A stretch of 64,000 nt of DNA from Phoebastria nigripes (taxonomy: Eukaryota; Chordata; Aves; Procellariiformes; Diomedeidae). A program made the translations under genes and the position numbers. Under the pieces are notes generated by a model. The model searched no databases. It was given only the letters and a program-made list of their open reading frames with translations, and had not been told where the DNA came from. Location: the NCBI GenBank assembly GCA_035582835.1, contig JAYKAV010003266.1, positions 3,799,421 through 3,863,420 of the forward strand. Reading direction: 5' to 3'. This document shows positions 12,433 to 23,455 of this stretch, in pieces; positions within the stretch are counted from its first letter, which is position 1, and every line of letters starts with the position of its first letter.

Positions 12433-12543
12433 GGAGCCGGGGCTGCCGCCACACGTCCTCCCCTTCCAGCGGGGCAGCTCAGGCCTCGCCTCTGCTTCTC
12501 ACCCANTCGTGGAGACATTCATCTGCACTACCCAGCCTCTCCA

Positions 12544-12549
12544 AATAAA
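12544..12549 (+). other. PIFO poly(A) signal
   Basis: AATAAA 112 bases after the PIFO TGA stop; the only good signal soon after the gene on this strand. Confidence 0.65.
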
Positions 12550-14256
12550 ACCATTTCAAAAAGAGGCATTTCTTGCCGCTAGTTGTGCTTACCTGGTATC
12601 ACACCAGGTATCTGCTGCCTCTGCAGGTGTTTGGGTGCTGCTGGGTCCCGTGCACAGCACCCCTCAGCCCTGCTTCCCTTGGCCCAGGCAGGGCTGGCGG
12701 CCATTTTCTCTGGGTTGACATGGAAACACCTCACCTCACCGCCCTCCCCGACATGGCTTCCCTCACTGCAGGGGGCTTTTCCCCCCAAAATCCATCCCTC
12801 ACTGGCACCGGAGAGGAGCCATATTAACACAGCTAGAGGGTGGGTCGGCTGCTGCCCCGTCTCCTCAGCACTGGGAGCGAACGCCACCATCTTCTCCTCA
12901 GCCGCTACCTGCCTTCCCCAGCCTCCTCACCACCATCTCCTCATCTCCAACAGACGCTCCAGGCCGCGCCCAGGGGTTCACGCACAGCCTGAGGACAGCT
13001 GAGAAACATGGGGGTGTACATAGCACAGCCACCGGTACTGCGCTGCCCTCAGGTATGTTCAGAGAGCGTATAATGGCTTTGTGCACAGCCAGCAACTATG
13101 TTAAAGCAGCACACAGCAAACATCCTTGGGAAAGAGGCTGTGCTGGGACAGGTTAGAGCAGATGGCCTGCAACATGTTTGCATTACTAGCTTTTTCCTTA
13201 CTGACACGAGGAAGATATTCTCAAGCAAGGAGCAAGCAACATGCTGCTAATTAAGAATCTGGCCACNAAAATAAATTTAGTCTGAAACTGAAAGGTGCTG
13301 GTATTCATCATCAGTTGTTTCTGTAATGTACAACTCAGACCCTAGGGATTTCTGTAAAAGTTTACAAACCTTCACACACAGACTTAATCTGTCTGATCAC
13401 AAGCTTGATTCAGTCTCAGGGGAAAACTAAGGCAAGCAACATTCATTCTCGGTATAACTACCAGTCACAATGCAGGCTTTCAAATTTTCTGGGTCTCTTT
13501 AGGTGTTTCTGTAGCAAATTTCACCTGTAGCCCAATTTCAGCTATAAAACCAAAATGCATTCTTCCAATTTCCCACTGGCGGTCTTCGAGCGCTCTCACA
13601 TACGCACAACAACAGCTGCTCACGACCTGTCTTTTCTAGGCATGTTGGCCCCCTCCCTCCCGACCACAGGAGACTGCTTTGTAGTTGCAGCTGTCAAAAA
13701 GGGATGTACTTGCTGATTCGCAGTTGCCCCTTTTGGTGCAATCTTTTGACAGAGTGGGTATGACTCTCAGGAAATTGTACTGTCCGAAGACCTGGGTTTT
13801 ATAGCTGTTTAAGGCTTCACCTTTGTATTCATGGCTGATATTGCATACTTCACCTCCATCTGTCTTGGTTTTCTAATCAGGAGAAAAATACATGTGTAAG
13901 AGAAGATGTAAAAGAAAGTAAGCAGTACCTGTGATTCTGCAGTCCTTCTCAACCACATGTTCCACCTGTGATTGGAGAAACCTTCTACTAAAGCTTTTGC
14001 AAAACTGATGGTATTTCAAAGGGCACTTTGTCCTCACTGAACATATTTCTAATGAACCAAAGTTTTTGTTGGAAAATTCCCAACCTTCTCAGCTATCAAG
14101 TGTTGCTGTGGAGAAAGAAAGAGATGCAGAGGGAAGGACAAGACTTCCACCGCTTGTAGGCCCCACTGAAAACACACTCAGGCTCCACTCAGGTGCTTTT
14201 CCACTCCTGAAACTTTAAGGACTCAGCCAGTTTTGCTTGTAGGAGATAAAATTTCT

Positions 14257-14262
14257 TTTATT
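14257..14262 (-). other. Distal TAF8 poly(A) signal candidate
   Basis: AATAAA on the - strand about 1.6 kb after the TAF8 stop codon, preceded by AT-rich UTR-like sequence. It would give a long 3' UTR. Confidence 0.35.
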
Positions 14263-15005
14263 ATGAACATAAAAATTACTATTTTCATTCTACATTTTTC
14301 CCCTACCCAGCGAGGGATTTTCTCATTACGAAAAATGCTTAATCCAAGTAAAAAAAGATACAAATTTTTATATATACACATACATACACAATGTCTCTGT
14401 ACATTTGTTATTCTATACGACAAAGGCACCAGCAGAAGTGACAATGGCACATGCAGGACTTTTTTGCTAGAGATGTCATTTCAAATAGCTGTTTGGCAGG
14501 AACACCTCCGTTCTCACTGAAACAATTACTCCTTTTTATCTTCCTCCTCCCTGGGTGACAGGGGAAGAGGGAGGCCTGGGAGGATGCCTTAACTAAACAG
14601 AGGTGAACATTTACACACGTAACTCTGATCTCCCTGGTGACTGCAACAGACTTCCTGTGCTGCAGCAGACAGTCTTTGCTGCCTCTCCCAGCACCACATT
14701 TTCATCCCGAATTGATGCTTGGGAGACTGGACCAAACTACAGGAGTCTTTTGTCAAAGAAATTTAACCCATATTTTGCCTAAGTAAAGGTTGAATGAAAA
14801 TTAAAGCTAAGCCCTCCAGAACCAGCTAACAATTACAATACTCCCATCACCAGTCATTTTCACTGCTGAAATAAAGTCTTCTGCTCTGGGGAAATAAAGG
14901 GGAAAAAAAAGAGCAACTTCTGTTGATAAAAGCCCGTATTTGAGAATGGACAAAATAAAAAAGTGCAATCAATAGCATGGCCTTGCGGACTGCAATCAAT
15001 ACAGC

Positions 15006-15011
15006 TTTATT
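15006..15011 (-). other. Proximal TAF8 poly(A) signal candidate
   Basis: The forward TTTATT reads AATAAA on the TAF8 strand, about 850 bases after the stop codon. Which of this and the distal site is used cannot be decided from sequence. Confidence 0.4.
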
Positions 15012-15854
15012 CCATATTCCAAGATTTTCAGCACAGCATCTTTCAAAACAGCTGGTGAAGGCGTGAACTCTCAAAGGAGTTGTGCTGTGTTGACACTAAC
15101 AATAGAACTGAAAAATAGCCTGAAGCAGCTGTTAAATCTTGCCATTCATACTGCTANGAAATAATCTCAAATCAGAACAGGGTAAACACCACACTTAGCG
15201 CTTTTAAGTTAGAAGTGCAGCTGCAGTCAGAAAAGTGAGAATAAAATGCCATCTTAGCTCTGTATTTATGCTTCACTCTCTTACCAACACATCAGACGCC
15301 TTTAGTTTATAGAAGAAAAGTCTGTTTGCTTTTACCTGCCAAGAATCCAAAGAAAGAAACCTCTCTGGGATTTTTCTGTCTCTGTTAATACATGCTCCTT
15401 AGATTATAAGGCCAGGCAAGGTTGATTGCAGAAGTTTCTTTTCTAGCCTGCCAGACAGCCACAAACGAATTATGCCTTTGTATTCTGTAGAGCCTGCTGG
15501 GAAGCACTGAGCAGCAAGAACCTTTGTGTCCCCCATCTCTTCAGAGAGTAAATCCTGCCGACAGTGAGAACAAACCAAAGTAAACGAGACAATTCCCATC
15601 TGTAACCCAGTGGCCTTGAACGCTTTTAAGGCAATTGACCATTGACCGTTCCAAGTCAGCAGGAGAGCAGAGGGGAAAGAGGGAGCACTGCAAACCAGGA
15701 TGAGAGTGTAGTTCACTAGGCAGAGAGAGATCATTCTTCTGCTTCTGCCACTCAGCTGGATTGCCTCTCCTGTCTTGCTCCATGCCTCTCACCCACAGCA
15801 GCGGAGGTGAACCCCCCGGGTTTTTCTTCCTCTGAGCAGCCAGCTGGCTACANC

Positions 15855-18800
15855 TCACTTCTTTCTGCGGATCTTGGGCTTTTTCACTGGCCGGAGGTAG
15901 GGATTGTCTATCACATTTTCCTCCCCGTTCCGACTGCCTGACAGGGAGGTGTTCTGCTGTAACACTGAAGCATTCTCCTTTTCAGGTCCTGAATCATCCT
16001 GTCACATTAAAAAAACAAACAAAAGCATAAACAACCAAAGTTAGACTAAACAAGGCTTAGAAGTTCAAACCACATAACCTANGGGCAAAACAGATAATCA
16101 ACAGCCAAGATAAACAGCAGTGCACAAGGAGCTGCATTAAAGGGGAGGATTCCTGATTTCTAACACAAGAAGATCCCCTTCGGGAACAGTGGGATTCTAG
16201 GACAATCTTCTCTCCCCTAACACTGAAATGAAGGTTGTACTGAAAGCTCATGATCCAACCTCATTTTGCACTGCACCCTGCAGAAAGTTAAAGAACCATG
16301 ACAAGGTTTAGTCATTTACACCTGGTAAAACACAACCCACTCTGGCATTTTCCACCCACTCTGCCCAGCTGCAAGGAAGACAGGCAAAGAACCAGGTTTC
16401 ATAAGTTTAAGAAAGTCGGGCCCAAGAGACATTGATCTCTCAGGCTGGGCGTACCGTGCTCATGTGCAGGGGGAGGTTCTCGGTGTCTGTCTGGTCGTCT
16501 TGCTCAGATGAATCAGTTTCTTCCATTTGCTGCATTTCCAGCTCAGAGGGGAGAAGAGCTGTCAGGTAGGGTACAGTGAAAGGCCTGGCAGCAATCACTA
16601 GTGTTAGGGAAAAGGACACAGTCAGCAAGCTGGGAGAAGACTCCTCAACTCAGAGATTATGAAGCACAAAGCCAACCAGTTACTTAGAGACCAAACACTT
16701 TCACTGGTTCTGGTTTTAGACACACACACACACACTCTTTTCCTGCTGCTCCCAGGGATCAGGAATGAAATATGCTGTCTCTAAAAGATGGCAGTCTCTA
16801 ATTTCCTATTTTCTGAGGCCCCTTTATGTTTCCAGCCAAGGACACAGCATTATACACAAAAAGTCCTTCCTGACCTCCATAAAAGTTCAATTATCTCACA
16901 GGCTGAAGCATCACTTAGTCCCTCTTAAGATAACACTGACATATGTGCTGTCAGTGAGCCTTGGGAAGGTGGGAATTCTCATCACTGCTTTGCAGACAGA
17001 GAAACAGGAAAACCTCCACAGCCTACCACAAAAATATAAGAGAGAAGAAATTACTTGTTTAAAAGTTACAAAGGGTCGGAGACAGGATTGGGGTGAGCTT
17101 TGAATTTAGCACCTGTCAGCCAAGGCCTTCTCCACCAGCAGAAGAAAGTGAGCCTCTGGTGAGGGTGGAAGCCTACCATTTGGCTTTGATTCTTTTTTTC
17201 ATCCCCGTTTTAAATAGAAAATTCCTCATTTCCCAGCCTTCCAGTGCCTCAGAAGGGCAAACACAATGTGATCACTCAGTGTTCACCTCCTGCAGTAGCA
17301 AGAACTCTAATGGAGTGTACACTCAGTTAAGACAGCTGTCATTNACAGCACAAAGTGTCCTAGATAACTCACATGGGAATGTGCTAACATCATCTTTGAA
17401 AAGACTCTGTGTTTCTCCCGTCTTAGCCATGAAACGTGTGAGAGCTCTTTCTACGTCNCGCCTTTGAGATGCTGCCTTTTCCCGTAGGACTTGATAATCA
17501 GATACTGGCTCCCGGTATGTCTGTGAAGCAGGGAGGAAAAAAAAAGAACACCGTTAGCGGATGCAATGCAGACAGCTGAAGTTCAAAATGCTACTAGGAT
17601 GCAGATGCTACAGGCGAGCATNGACCTTCAACATGCACAGATTTTCAGGGAGCTACAGATGTCAATCAGCCAGAAATCTACAGCAAGGGCAACCCGCAAA
17701 CAACAAGCAATATATTAAGCCAGGAGAAACAATGTCTTGGATAAACAGCACCAGCACTACAGTAAAAATATTTATACACCACTCCTGGTGTCATTGACTT
17801 CAGGCAGACCCCAAATGGCATAGAAGTCTTTTTTCACTCACTGGTGTCTTGATGTAAGTGTGAGGATCTGGAAACTCAGGGAAATGGCCAGGAATGTGGG
17901 ATGGATGTGGCTTGTTCTGTCCAGCTGTCAGGGCTTTGGGAGTCACAGGCTGGTTTGTCACAGGAGCTACAGTTAAAAAAAATGCACACACACACAAATC
18001 AGCCAGCTTCATTCGCCAAGAGTTAGGGATAAGGTGCTAGCTTATACTGAGCTGTGACCCATGTCTCCAAGTCCTGTAAAAGGGACAGAGCACATCCCAC
18101 GAGCAATAGTTTCGGGTTGTGTTTGGCACCCCAGAAGGGAACAAGGATTACTTGACCCCTCTCTCCTACACAGGAAGAACAAAACCACCTTGAGGATTCT
18201 CATGTGCAATGAGGATGCTGAAGCAAAGGCAACTCATTCGGCAGAGGGTACCTTCCTTCACCTATTACACAGTCATTACAGGAATCCTTAACACAAACTG
18301 CACTTCAGGAGCACTGGACCACATCATCCATCAGAAAAGCAGGCGCTCTGGATGCCAGCAGATCGGAATGCCGAATTATTTCCAATTTCCTGCATAAGAA
18401 GAGAAAGGATTTCCCACGTACGGGCAGTGATGACCATCCTCTGGGACCGCTTGGCATATGCGGGAAGCGTTTCAACATTGAACCCTGAAATACAAAAGAG
18501 GAAACAGAAATCATACCAAGAGTTTATCCTGTCAAAAATCCCTTCTCTTAGACTTCTCCAGGGCTCCAAATTACACGAGAAAGAAAATCACGCACTCTGT
18601 ATATATTCACACTGCATCCGCAGCAGCGATATCTGAGCGCCTGCATGAGGCCCAGAACAGTGGGCACCACACAAACACCAGAAACATTGGGGACAGATTT
18701 TCCTACCAACGCAGCACACCCAAATCTTCTGCAATGCAGGCAGCTGGAATTAGTGGGACCAGTCAACTACTCACCCATTTCCACTAGAGTAACCACTATA

Positions 18801-20612
18801 TCAGAGAGCGTAGGCTGTGTTCTGGCTGTATGTTCACAGTAGGACTTTGCGCTCCTTCCAATTTCAGAAATATCTGGGAGGAAAAAAAACCACCACCACA
18901 AATTCGATTCAGAGAGTGTCCACACATATGAATCAGCCCAACCCTGGCTTCAGAGACCTGAATTTTTAGCAAATTTAGCAAGGAATGAAAAATAGCTCCT
19001 GGAATCCAGTGTCTCCTACAGCCTGCATATTCAAAATTAAAGCATGTGCAAAGTATGGAGACACTAAAGATCAAAGAGTCAGATGTTTTCCACAAATGCA
19101 AAAGGCAAATCTGCATCACAGGCATGAAAAAATACAAAACCTCTTGATTTCACAAAAATATGTAACCTGAGATCCTAGGCACATCACCCAGAAGAGTAGG
19201 AGCAGAGCTGCCAAACACAGGGACTTCTACAGCCTTAACTAACCAAATGTCTGGAACTTTGTTATTTCTCTATTTATTCTGGCAGCATCTCAATATGTGG
19301 AGCTTATTAGGATACCTAATGAGTATCTAATGAGTACTCACTGAGTAAGATAAGTAAGTACTTCTGAGTTCGGACAAACATCTCATGCTCACAGAAGCCC
19401 GTGACTCCAGGGCTGTGCTCTAGCCACCAGTCTAGCCTTCCACTTTTGCTAACATCANTAACACAAGATAATAAAAATGGGAAAAAAAACAACAAAAAAC
19501 CGAAAGAGTGAAGGCCAATTTGAAAACAGAGGAACAAGAAACTTGAGGGGATCAGTCTGACTTTACCGGACACTCACAAAGCTGGATACTCACAGCTTTG
19601 TAACATCTCTGTCAGCGTCTCCACCGCAGCCTTTTCGGCGCTCTCGAAGCCGGCTTCAGTGAGCAGAGAACTGACCACCACTTGCAGAGTCCTCCTCCGA
19701 GCCAGGTAGTAGTTATCCGCCGGCGTGGTTGCGTGCTTGCTGCCCGACCTCTGCAAACACAGACACCACACCCCCCCCCGCCCCAAAACGAGAGCTCAGA
19801 GAAATGAAGCCAGCTCCAGAGCCCGGGGGAGCAGCGAGGCCAGAGCCCGGGGGAGCAGCGAGGCCAGAGCTCTGCTGGCCCCAGGAGCAGGTACCGGGAA
19901 GGGCGAGGGCGCTGATCCTGCCCCCGGCACCCCCGGGGCACTGCCCTGGGACGGGCTCTGTGACACACTGCGGGGGCTGAAGGCAGGGCTGCCTGCGCTC
20001 AAAGGACAGGGGCCGGCCCTGCCTGTCCCCCACTGCACGCATGCACACACATATATACACATGGACATATGCATGCACACATACATACATAAATATACAT
20101 ACATATACATACACACAGAGAGATCTATACATATACAGCTACACACACATACATACACACATATACATATATATAGACACACACACACACAGGCATACAC
20201 GCATACATACATACATACATATATATATATAGGCACGGTGCTGCAGGCACCACCCAAGGGAGAACGCCCTTTGGGGCGCGGCCCCTTTAAAAAAGCCGCC
20301 CCACGGGCACCCCCGCCTCGCTGCCCCCTTCGCCGGCCAATCCGAGCGGAAGAACTTGAGCCAATCAAGCCCCGCTGCCGAGCCCCGCCTCCCTCCGGCC
20401 ATTCAGCCAATCAGCGCCTTCCTCCCTTCAGCCTCCGCCTCAAAGCCCCACGGGCAGGCCGCAGGCGCCTCAGCGCCATGGGAGGAACAGACCGCTGCCG
20501 TTCCGCCCGGCCCCCCCACCCCCCCCACGGGAGACGCCCTCCACAACGGCCCCGCGTTCCGGCGAGGAGCCGCCGTTACCGTGCCGGAGCCACCGGACGC
20601 TGTGTCGGCCAT
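15855..20612 (-). CDS. TAF8: TFIID subunit 8 (TAF8), complete
   Basis: Subunit of general transcription factor TFIID; its histone fold pairs with TAF10 and the rest contacts TAF2 and carries the pair into the nucleus (established). Exons in transcript order: 20612-20580, 19750-19594, 18873-18775, 18484-18422, 17966-17842, 17520-17373, 16597-16455, 15998-15855; all GT/AG and in phase, 303 residues against 310 in human. The histone fold covers about residues 22-110 (ADNYYLARRRTLQVVVSSLL through TLSDIVVTLVEMGFN). A proline-rich stretch with GHFPEFPDPHTYIKTP follows, then ARPFTVPYLTALLPSELEMQ, an acidic Glu/Asp/Gln part, and a basic nuclear-localisation end PVKKPKIRRKK just before the stop. The ambiguous base at 17458 is the third position of a CGN arginine codon, so it cannot change the protein. 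Exon 1 codes only 11 residues; its ATG overlaps a YY1-like site. Confidence 0.97.
16721..16735. repeat. Short CA microsatellite in TAF8 intron 7-side sequence
   Basis: Seven and a half CA units in an intron of TAF8 between the exons at 16597 and 17373. Confidence 0.8.
19818..19869. repeat. 24-bp tandem duplication in TAF8 intron 1
   Basis: Two identical adjacent 24-bp copies of a GC-rich unit beginning AGAGCCCGGGGGAGCAGCGA, plus a 4-base partial third copy. Perfect identity suggests a recent duplication or a polymorphic minisatellite. Confidence 0.9.
20036..20233. repeat. CA/TACA microsatellite in TAF8 intron 1
   Basis: About 200 bases of alternating purine-pyrimidine sequence built from CACA, CATA and TACA units, ending in a run of TA. 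It is interrupted and therefore compound. Alternating purine-pyrimidine DNA can adopt Z-form. The long open frames across it are a by-product of the repeat. Confidence 0.92.
20337..20411 (+). promoter_or_regulatory. Three CCAAT boxes (NF-Y type)
   Basis: CCAAT at 20337-20341, 20361-20365 and 20407-20411, all in + orientation; the last is a near-ideal CCAATCAG. They lie inside TAF8 intron 1, downstream of TAF8 exon 1, so they sit badly for TAF8 but 60-150 bases upstream of a + strand TSS near 20470-20550. Spacing of 24 and 46 bases is typical of NF-Y clusters. Confidence 0.55.
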
Positions 20613-20615
20613 CTT
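20608..20615 (-). promoter_or_regulatory. YY1 site overlapping the TAF8 start codon
   Basis: On the - strand the sequence AAGATGGC contains the TAF8 ATG (20612-20610). YY1 sites at this place, just downstream of the TSS and including the ATG, are well known in CpG-island genes and suggest a very short 5' UTR. Confidence 0.6.
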
Positions 20616-20632
20616 GGAGCCATACGGAGCTG

Positions 20633-20644
20633 TGCGCATGCGCC
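20633..20644. promoter_or_regulatory. NRF1 site
   Basis: TGCGCATGCGCC is one base from the palindromic NRF1 consensus TGCGCATGCGCA and lies about 20 bases upstream of the TAF8 start codon. Confidence 0.65.
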
Positions 20645-20688
20645 AGGTGCGGCGAGGGGGGGTGTGTGCACGTTGAGGCGCGCGCGGG

Positions 20689-20707
20689 GCATTGTGGGAT
20701 TTGTAGT
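20689..20707 (-). promoter_or_regulatory. ZNF143/THAP11-type site
   Basis: Read on the - strand, 20707-20689 is ACTACAAATCCCACAATGC, a close match to the long ACTACAANTCCCANNATGC promoter element bound by ZNF143 and THAP11/Ronin (motif recalled). It lies about 80 bases upstream of the TAF8 ATG in the usual range for this element. Confidence 0.65.
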
Positions 20708-20960
20708 GTGGGTGGGAGGGCGCGCGGGCGCGGGGGCTGCCTGCGCCGCTGCTCGCTGCCCCCCCCCTCAGCGGTGAGCCCACGGCAGGGTGGGGGTCCC
20801 CTAGGCGCTCCCCTGCACACCTGCGTGCCCGCAGCCGCTGCCGGGTGGGCCCGTGGGAGGCGGGTGCTGGTCTCGTACGTGGGCTCGGAGCGCCGGCTGC
20901 AGTCCGTGGCCCCGCCGGGTGCCGTGAGCCAGCGGGGCAAGGGTCTAAAGTTTAGTCCGC

Positions 20961-23369
20961 TTTGTTCCGAGGCTCAGGAGAGCGCCTCTTTCATCTCCTG
21001 AGATGTGTTGAAGCTTGCGGTTTTCCACTTCTTATCTGGGCAGCTTGGGGGAGAGCCCTCACCCTGCCTCCGCAGGGAAAGCGGGAAAGCAAAACCTCGT
21101 GTAATGGCATTGCACTTGCTTTAGAATAGCCCGCGTTCCCACTAGGAAATTATTTACTAAAAAAGCTTGAAAAGTGCCAACAGTGTGCCAGGAACCCTGT
21201 AACCATGGGAGCACTTAAGGTTTTCCTGTTGTAAGCAATATGTACTCTTAGCTGAACCGTGGTGTACCAGCTTGTGTGCTTAGATCTTTTGATCAAAGCT
21301 TTGGTGTCAGTTAAGTGTTTCAGAAAGACAGAACAGGAAACCCCCATGCTACAACTCCTACCCCTTGCTTCCTGTTTAAGTACATGTGTGGGAGAGCAAG
21401 AACATTGTACGAACCAATTACTGCGTGTGAGAGGGGGGGAAAAAAATTGATGTAAACAACAGCTGCCACGCTGGAAATTAAAGGTCCTGATCGCATTTGG
21501 TTTGGATGGTAACACAGCTTCCACATGCTGCTGGCTCTTCAACAACAATAGCGGCAAAATCCATTAACAGATAGGGAAAGCAGAGGAAGGTGGAGGCTGG
21601 NTTGTTCAAAGCAAACACGCCTGCAGAAGCAAGTTTCTTGACCATCAAAGGTAGGAGGCAACATAGTTTCAGAGACTGAAAATGTGATATGGAGGGCAAT
21701 CTTGTGCTCAGGGACAAGCAAAACTCTTGCCAGAGGGCTGGTGGAGTATAATTGTGCTGAAGATATTAAAAGTACCTTGAAATGGCTGTGTGTGAGGGGG
21801 TTGGTGCTGACTGGGGATCTTGCTGCAGTTCGTCTATGTGAATTCCCAGGGTGTCAGTATTCTGCCAAACCGTGAGGCAGCCACTTTGCGGTCCCTCAGC
21901 AGGGATGTCTGTCTCTGCCAGGGCTTTGTAGCGGAGGTGGGGCAGGCTCTCAGCCCCTTAGCATTGTTAAGAAAAGAGAGAGATGCTGAAGNCTTGTAGC
22001 GTCCAGCTGAGGAACTCCTAGAGGTCTGCACGCAGATGAAGCTAAAAGAGGGGAAATGTGAGCGCTTAATGTTGGTAGGTTGCAATTTGCTGGGTAGCTC
22101 TTGAGAAGTGTCAGACCCCAATTGCTTGGATGGGAAGGGGAGTGAACGCTGGCAGGTCTGGACTGAAAACATTGGTGTAGTGCTGGTGCTGCAAAGACAG
22201 GCTTGAGTTGAGCCAGAAATATCTGTAGGAGCACTGGGGAAGTTTTAGACTGGTTGGTACTATGCATGGTACCACGGGAAGCATTGTGCCCCTCAGTCTC
22301 AGCTTGCCATCAAGTTAATTCAACCAATTTACAAGTTGCTCTTGTAGCAAATCTAGGGGAGGAGTAAATGGGGAAGCAAGTCTGGACAGGTGCTTTTGCT
22401 GATGAATGTTGTGTGCATCAGAGTACTAAGTAAGGCAGCATTTCCTCCTCATAATATAATATGCTAGCCATCACACTCAGCAGGGGAAAAAGGGAAAAAT
22501 AAATGGTGATTAGTGGTGTGGTGCTAGATCCTGAAATGTTTCAGGCAGAAGAGAGATCGGGTAGGGGCCCAGTGCAGAGTGAGGGAGTAGCATGCGCGTG
22601 TTTGAGATGTGTGCAGGTCAGGACTTCAGTCTGCTCTTATCTCTGTTACTAAGTCTCTCCTTCACTCCCTCATCTGTGCAGTGAGGAGGATGAGGGTATA
22701 ATTTAGCTGAGTTATCTTACTGAGATTGTGAGGGGTGCAATATAAATACAGCACGTGATAATTGATTCATAACTCCTGGTTGTTTTATTGCATGAGGACA
22801 GTCTCTTGTCTCCAGTACTTTGTAATGTCACTTTTCAACCTGTTATTTACAGCACTTGCCTAGAAGGAAACAAACCTGGCTTTCAGTCCCTGCCTTCAGG
22901 AGTGTTTATGCATGTAACTGCTTCATGTAAAACACAGACACAATCCTGAAGAATACAGACTGAGACCCAGCACCCTTCTGCTCTGGAGAATTAACTGCTG
23001 ATCTGTACAGCCATACAGCTTCTCTCTGCCCCAGTTGACTCAAATTTTTTTTTTTCTGTGAAACACTTGTTTCTGTCCATATGGATGGAGGGCATCCAGC
23101 GTCTTCCTGAGCAGACCTGGAGCATCTTTCTGGGAGTTGAAAACTGGAGAGGCTGAGCAGTTAATGAGAACATGGGCACAGTCTTTCTTCCTTTGGTTTT
23201 TGTAGGAAAGAAGGAGCCCTCCAGAGGCAAGATTTCAGACCCCCCCATCTGTCAGCAATTCCCAGCTAGTTATTTCAAGTCTTTCTGAAATGCCCAGCTC
23301 CCACCTGAGCATTGCTGAGGGAGCCTTGCCTAACCTAGCCTGTATTCCCATCAGGGATCAGATGCCCCA
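20961..23369. other. Gene-free stretch after TAF8 promoter
   Basis: No coding exon, known repeat or regulatory motif recognised on either strand. GC content falls from the CpG island to ordinary intergenic levels by about 21.1 kb. Confidence 0.5.
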
Positions 23370-23455
23370 CAGGACAATTCAGGGTGGAAGGGACCTCAGG
23401 AGGTCTCTAGTCCAGTCTCCTGCTAGAAGCAGGCTCAGCCATGAGATCAAACGAG
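23370..23455 (-). repeat. CR1 LINE fragment, old and truncated
   Basis: GGTGGAAGGGACCTCAGGAG and the following TCTAGTCCAG...CTCCTGCT pattern match the 3' part of avian CR1 read in antisense. Only about 85 bases remain and the terminal octamer is not clear, so this is an older copy than the one at 40.8 kb. Confidence 0.75.

Larger units (their letters stand above)
12560..15854. other. Convergent region between PIFO and TAF8, includes TAF8 3' UTR
   Basis: No coding exon was recognised. The two genes converge here, so the right part should be TAF8 3' UTR. Candidate - strand poly(A) signals lie at 15006-15011 and 14257-14262. The left part (12600-13000) is GC-richer with no recognised motif. Arms CTGTCAAAA (13691-13699) and TTTTGACAG (13744-13752) form a perfect 9-bp inverted repeat with a 44-base loop. 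Confidence 0.5.
20470..20773 (+). other. Predicted distal non-coding first exon of a CCND3 or lncRNA transcript
   Basis: Inference only. The + strand has CCAAT boxes upstream, and a strong donor GCG|GTGAGC with GT at 20774-20775. A capped transcript starting near 20470-20550 and splicing here would overlap TAF8 exon 1 antisense and head towards CCND3 32 kb away. I recall that human CCND3 has long isoforms starting next to TAF8. The exon start is not determined. Confidence 0.3.
20240..20960. promoter_or_regulatory. CpG-island promoter of TAF8, probably bidirectional
   Basis: The sequence changes abruptly from the microsatellite to GC-rich, CpG-dense DNA covering TAF8 exon 1 and about 350 bases on its upstream side. 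No TATA box sits at the right place for TAF8. Contained sites are listed separately (CCAAT boxes, YY1, NRF1, ZNF143-type). CpG-island promoters commonly fire both ways, and CCND3 lies head-to-head on the other side. Confidence 0.85.

Noticed and set aside
19725..20777. A 350-codon open frame on the + strand across TAF8 intron 1 and exon 1
   Set aside because: It runs through a CA/TACA microsatellite and a CpG island, which avoid stop codons by composition, and lies antisense to a confirmed TAF8 exon. No domain is visible.
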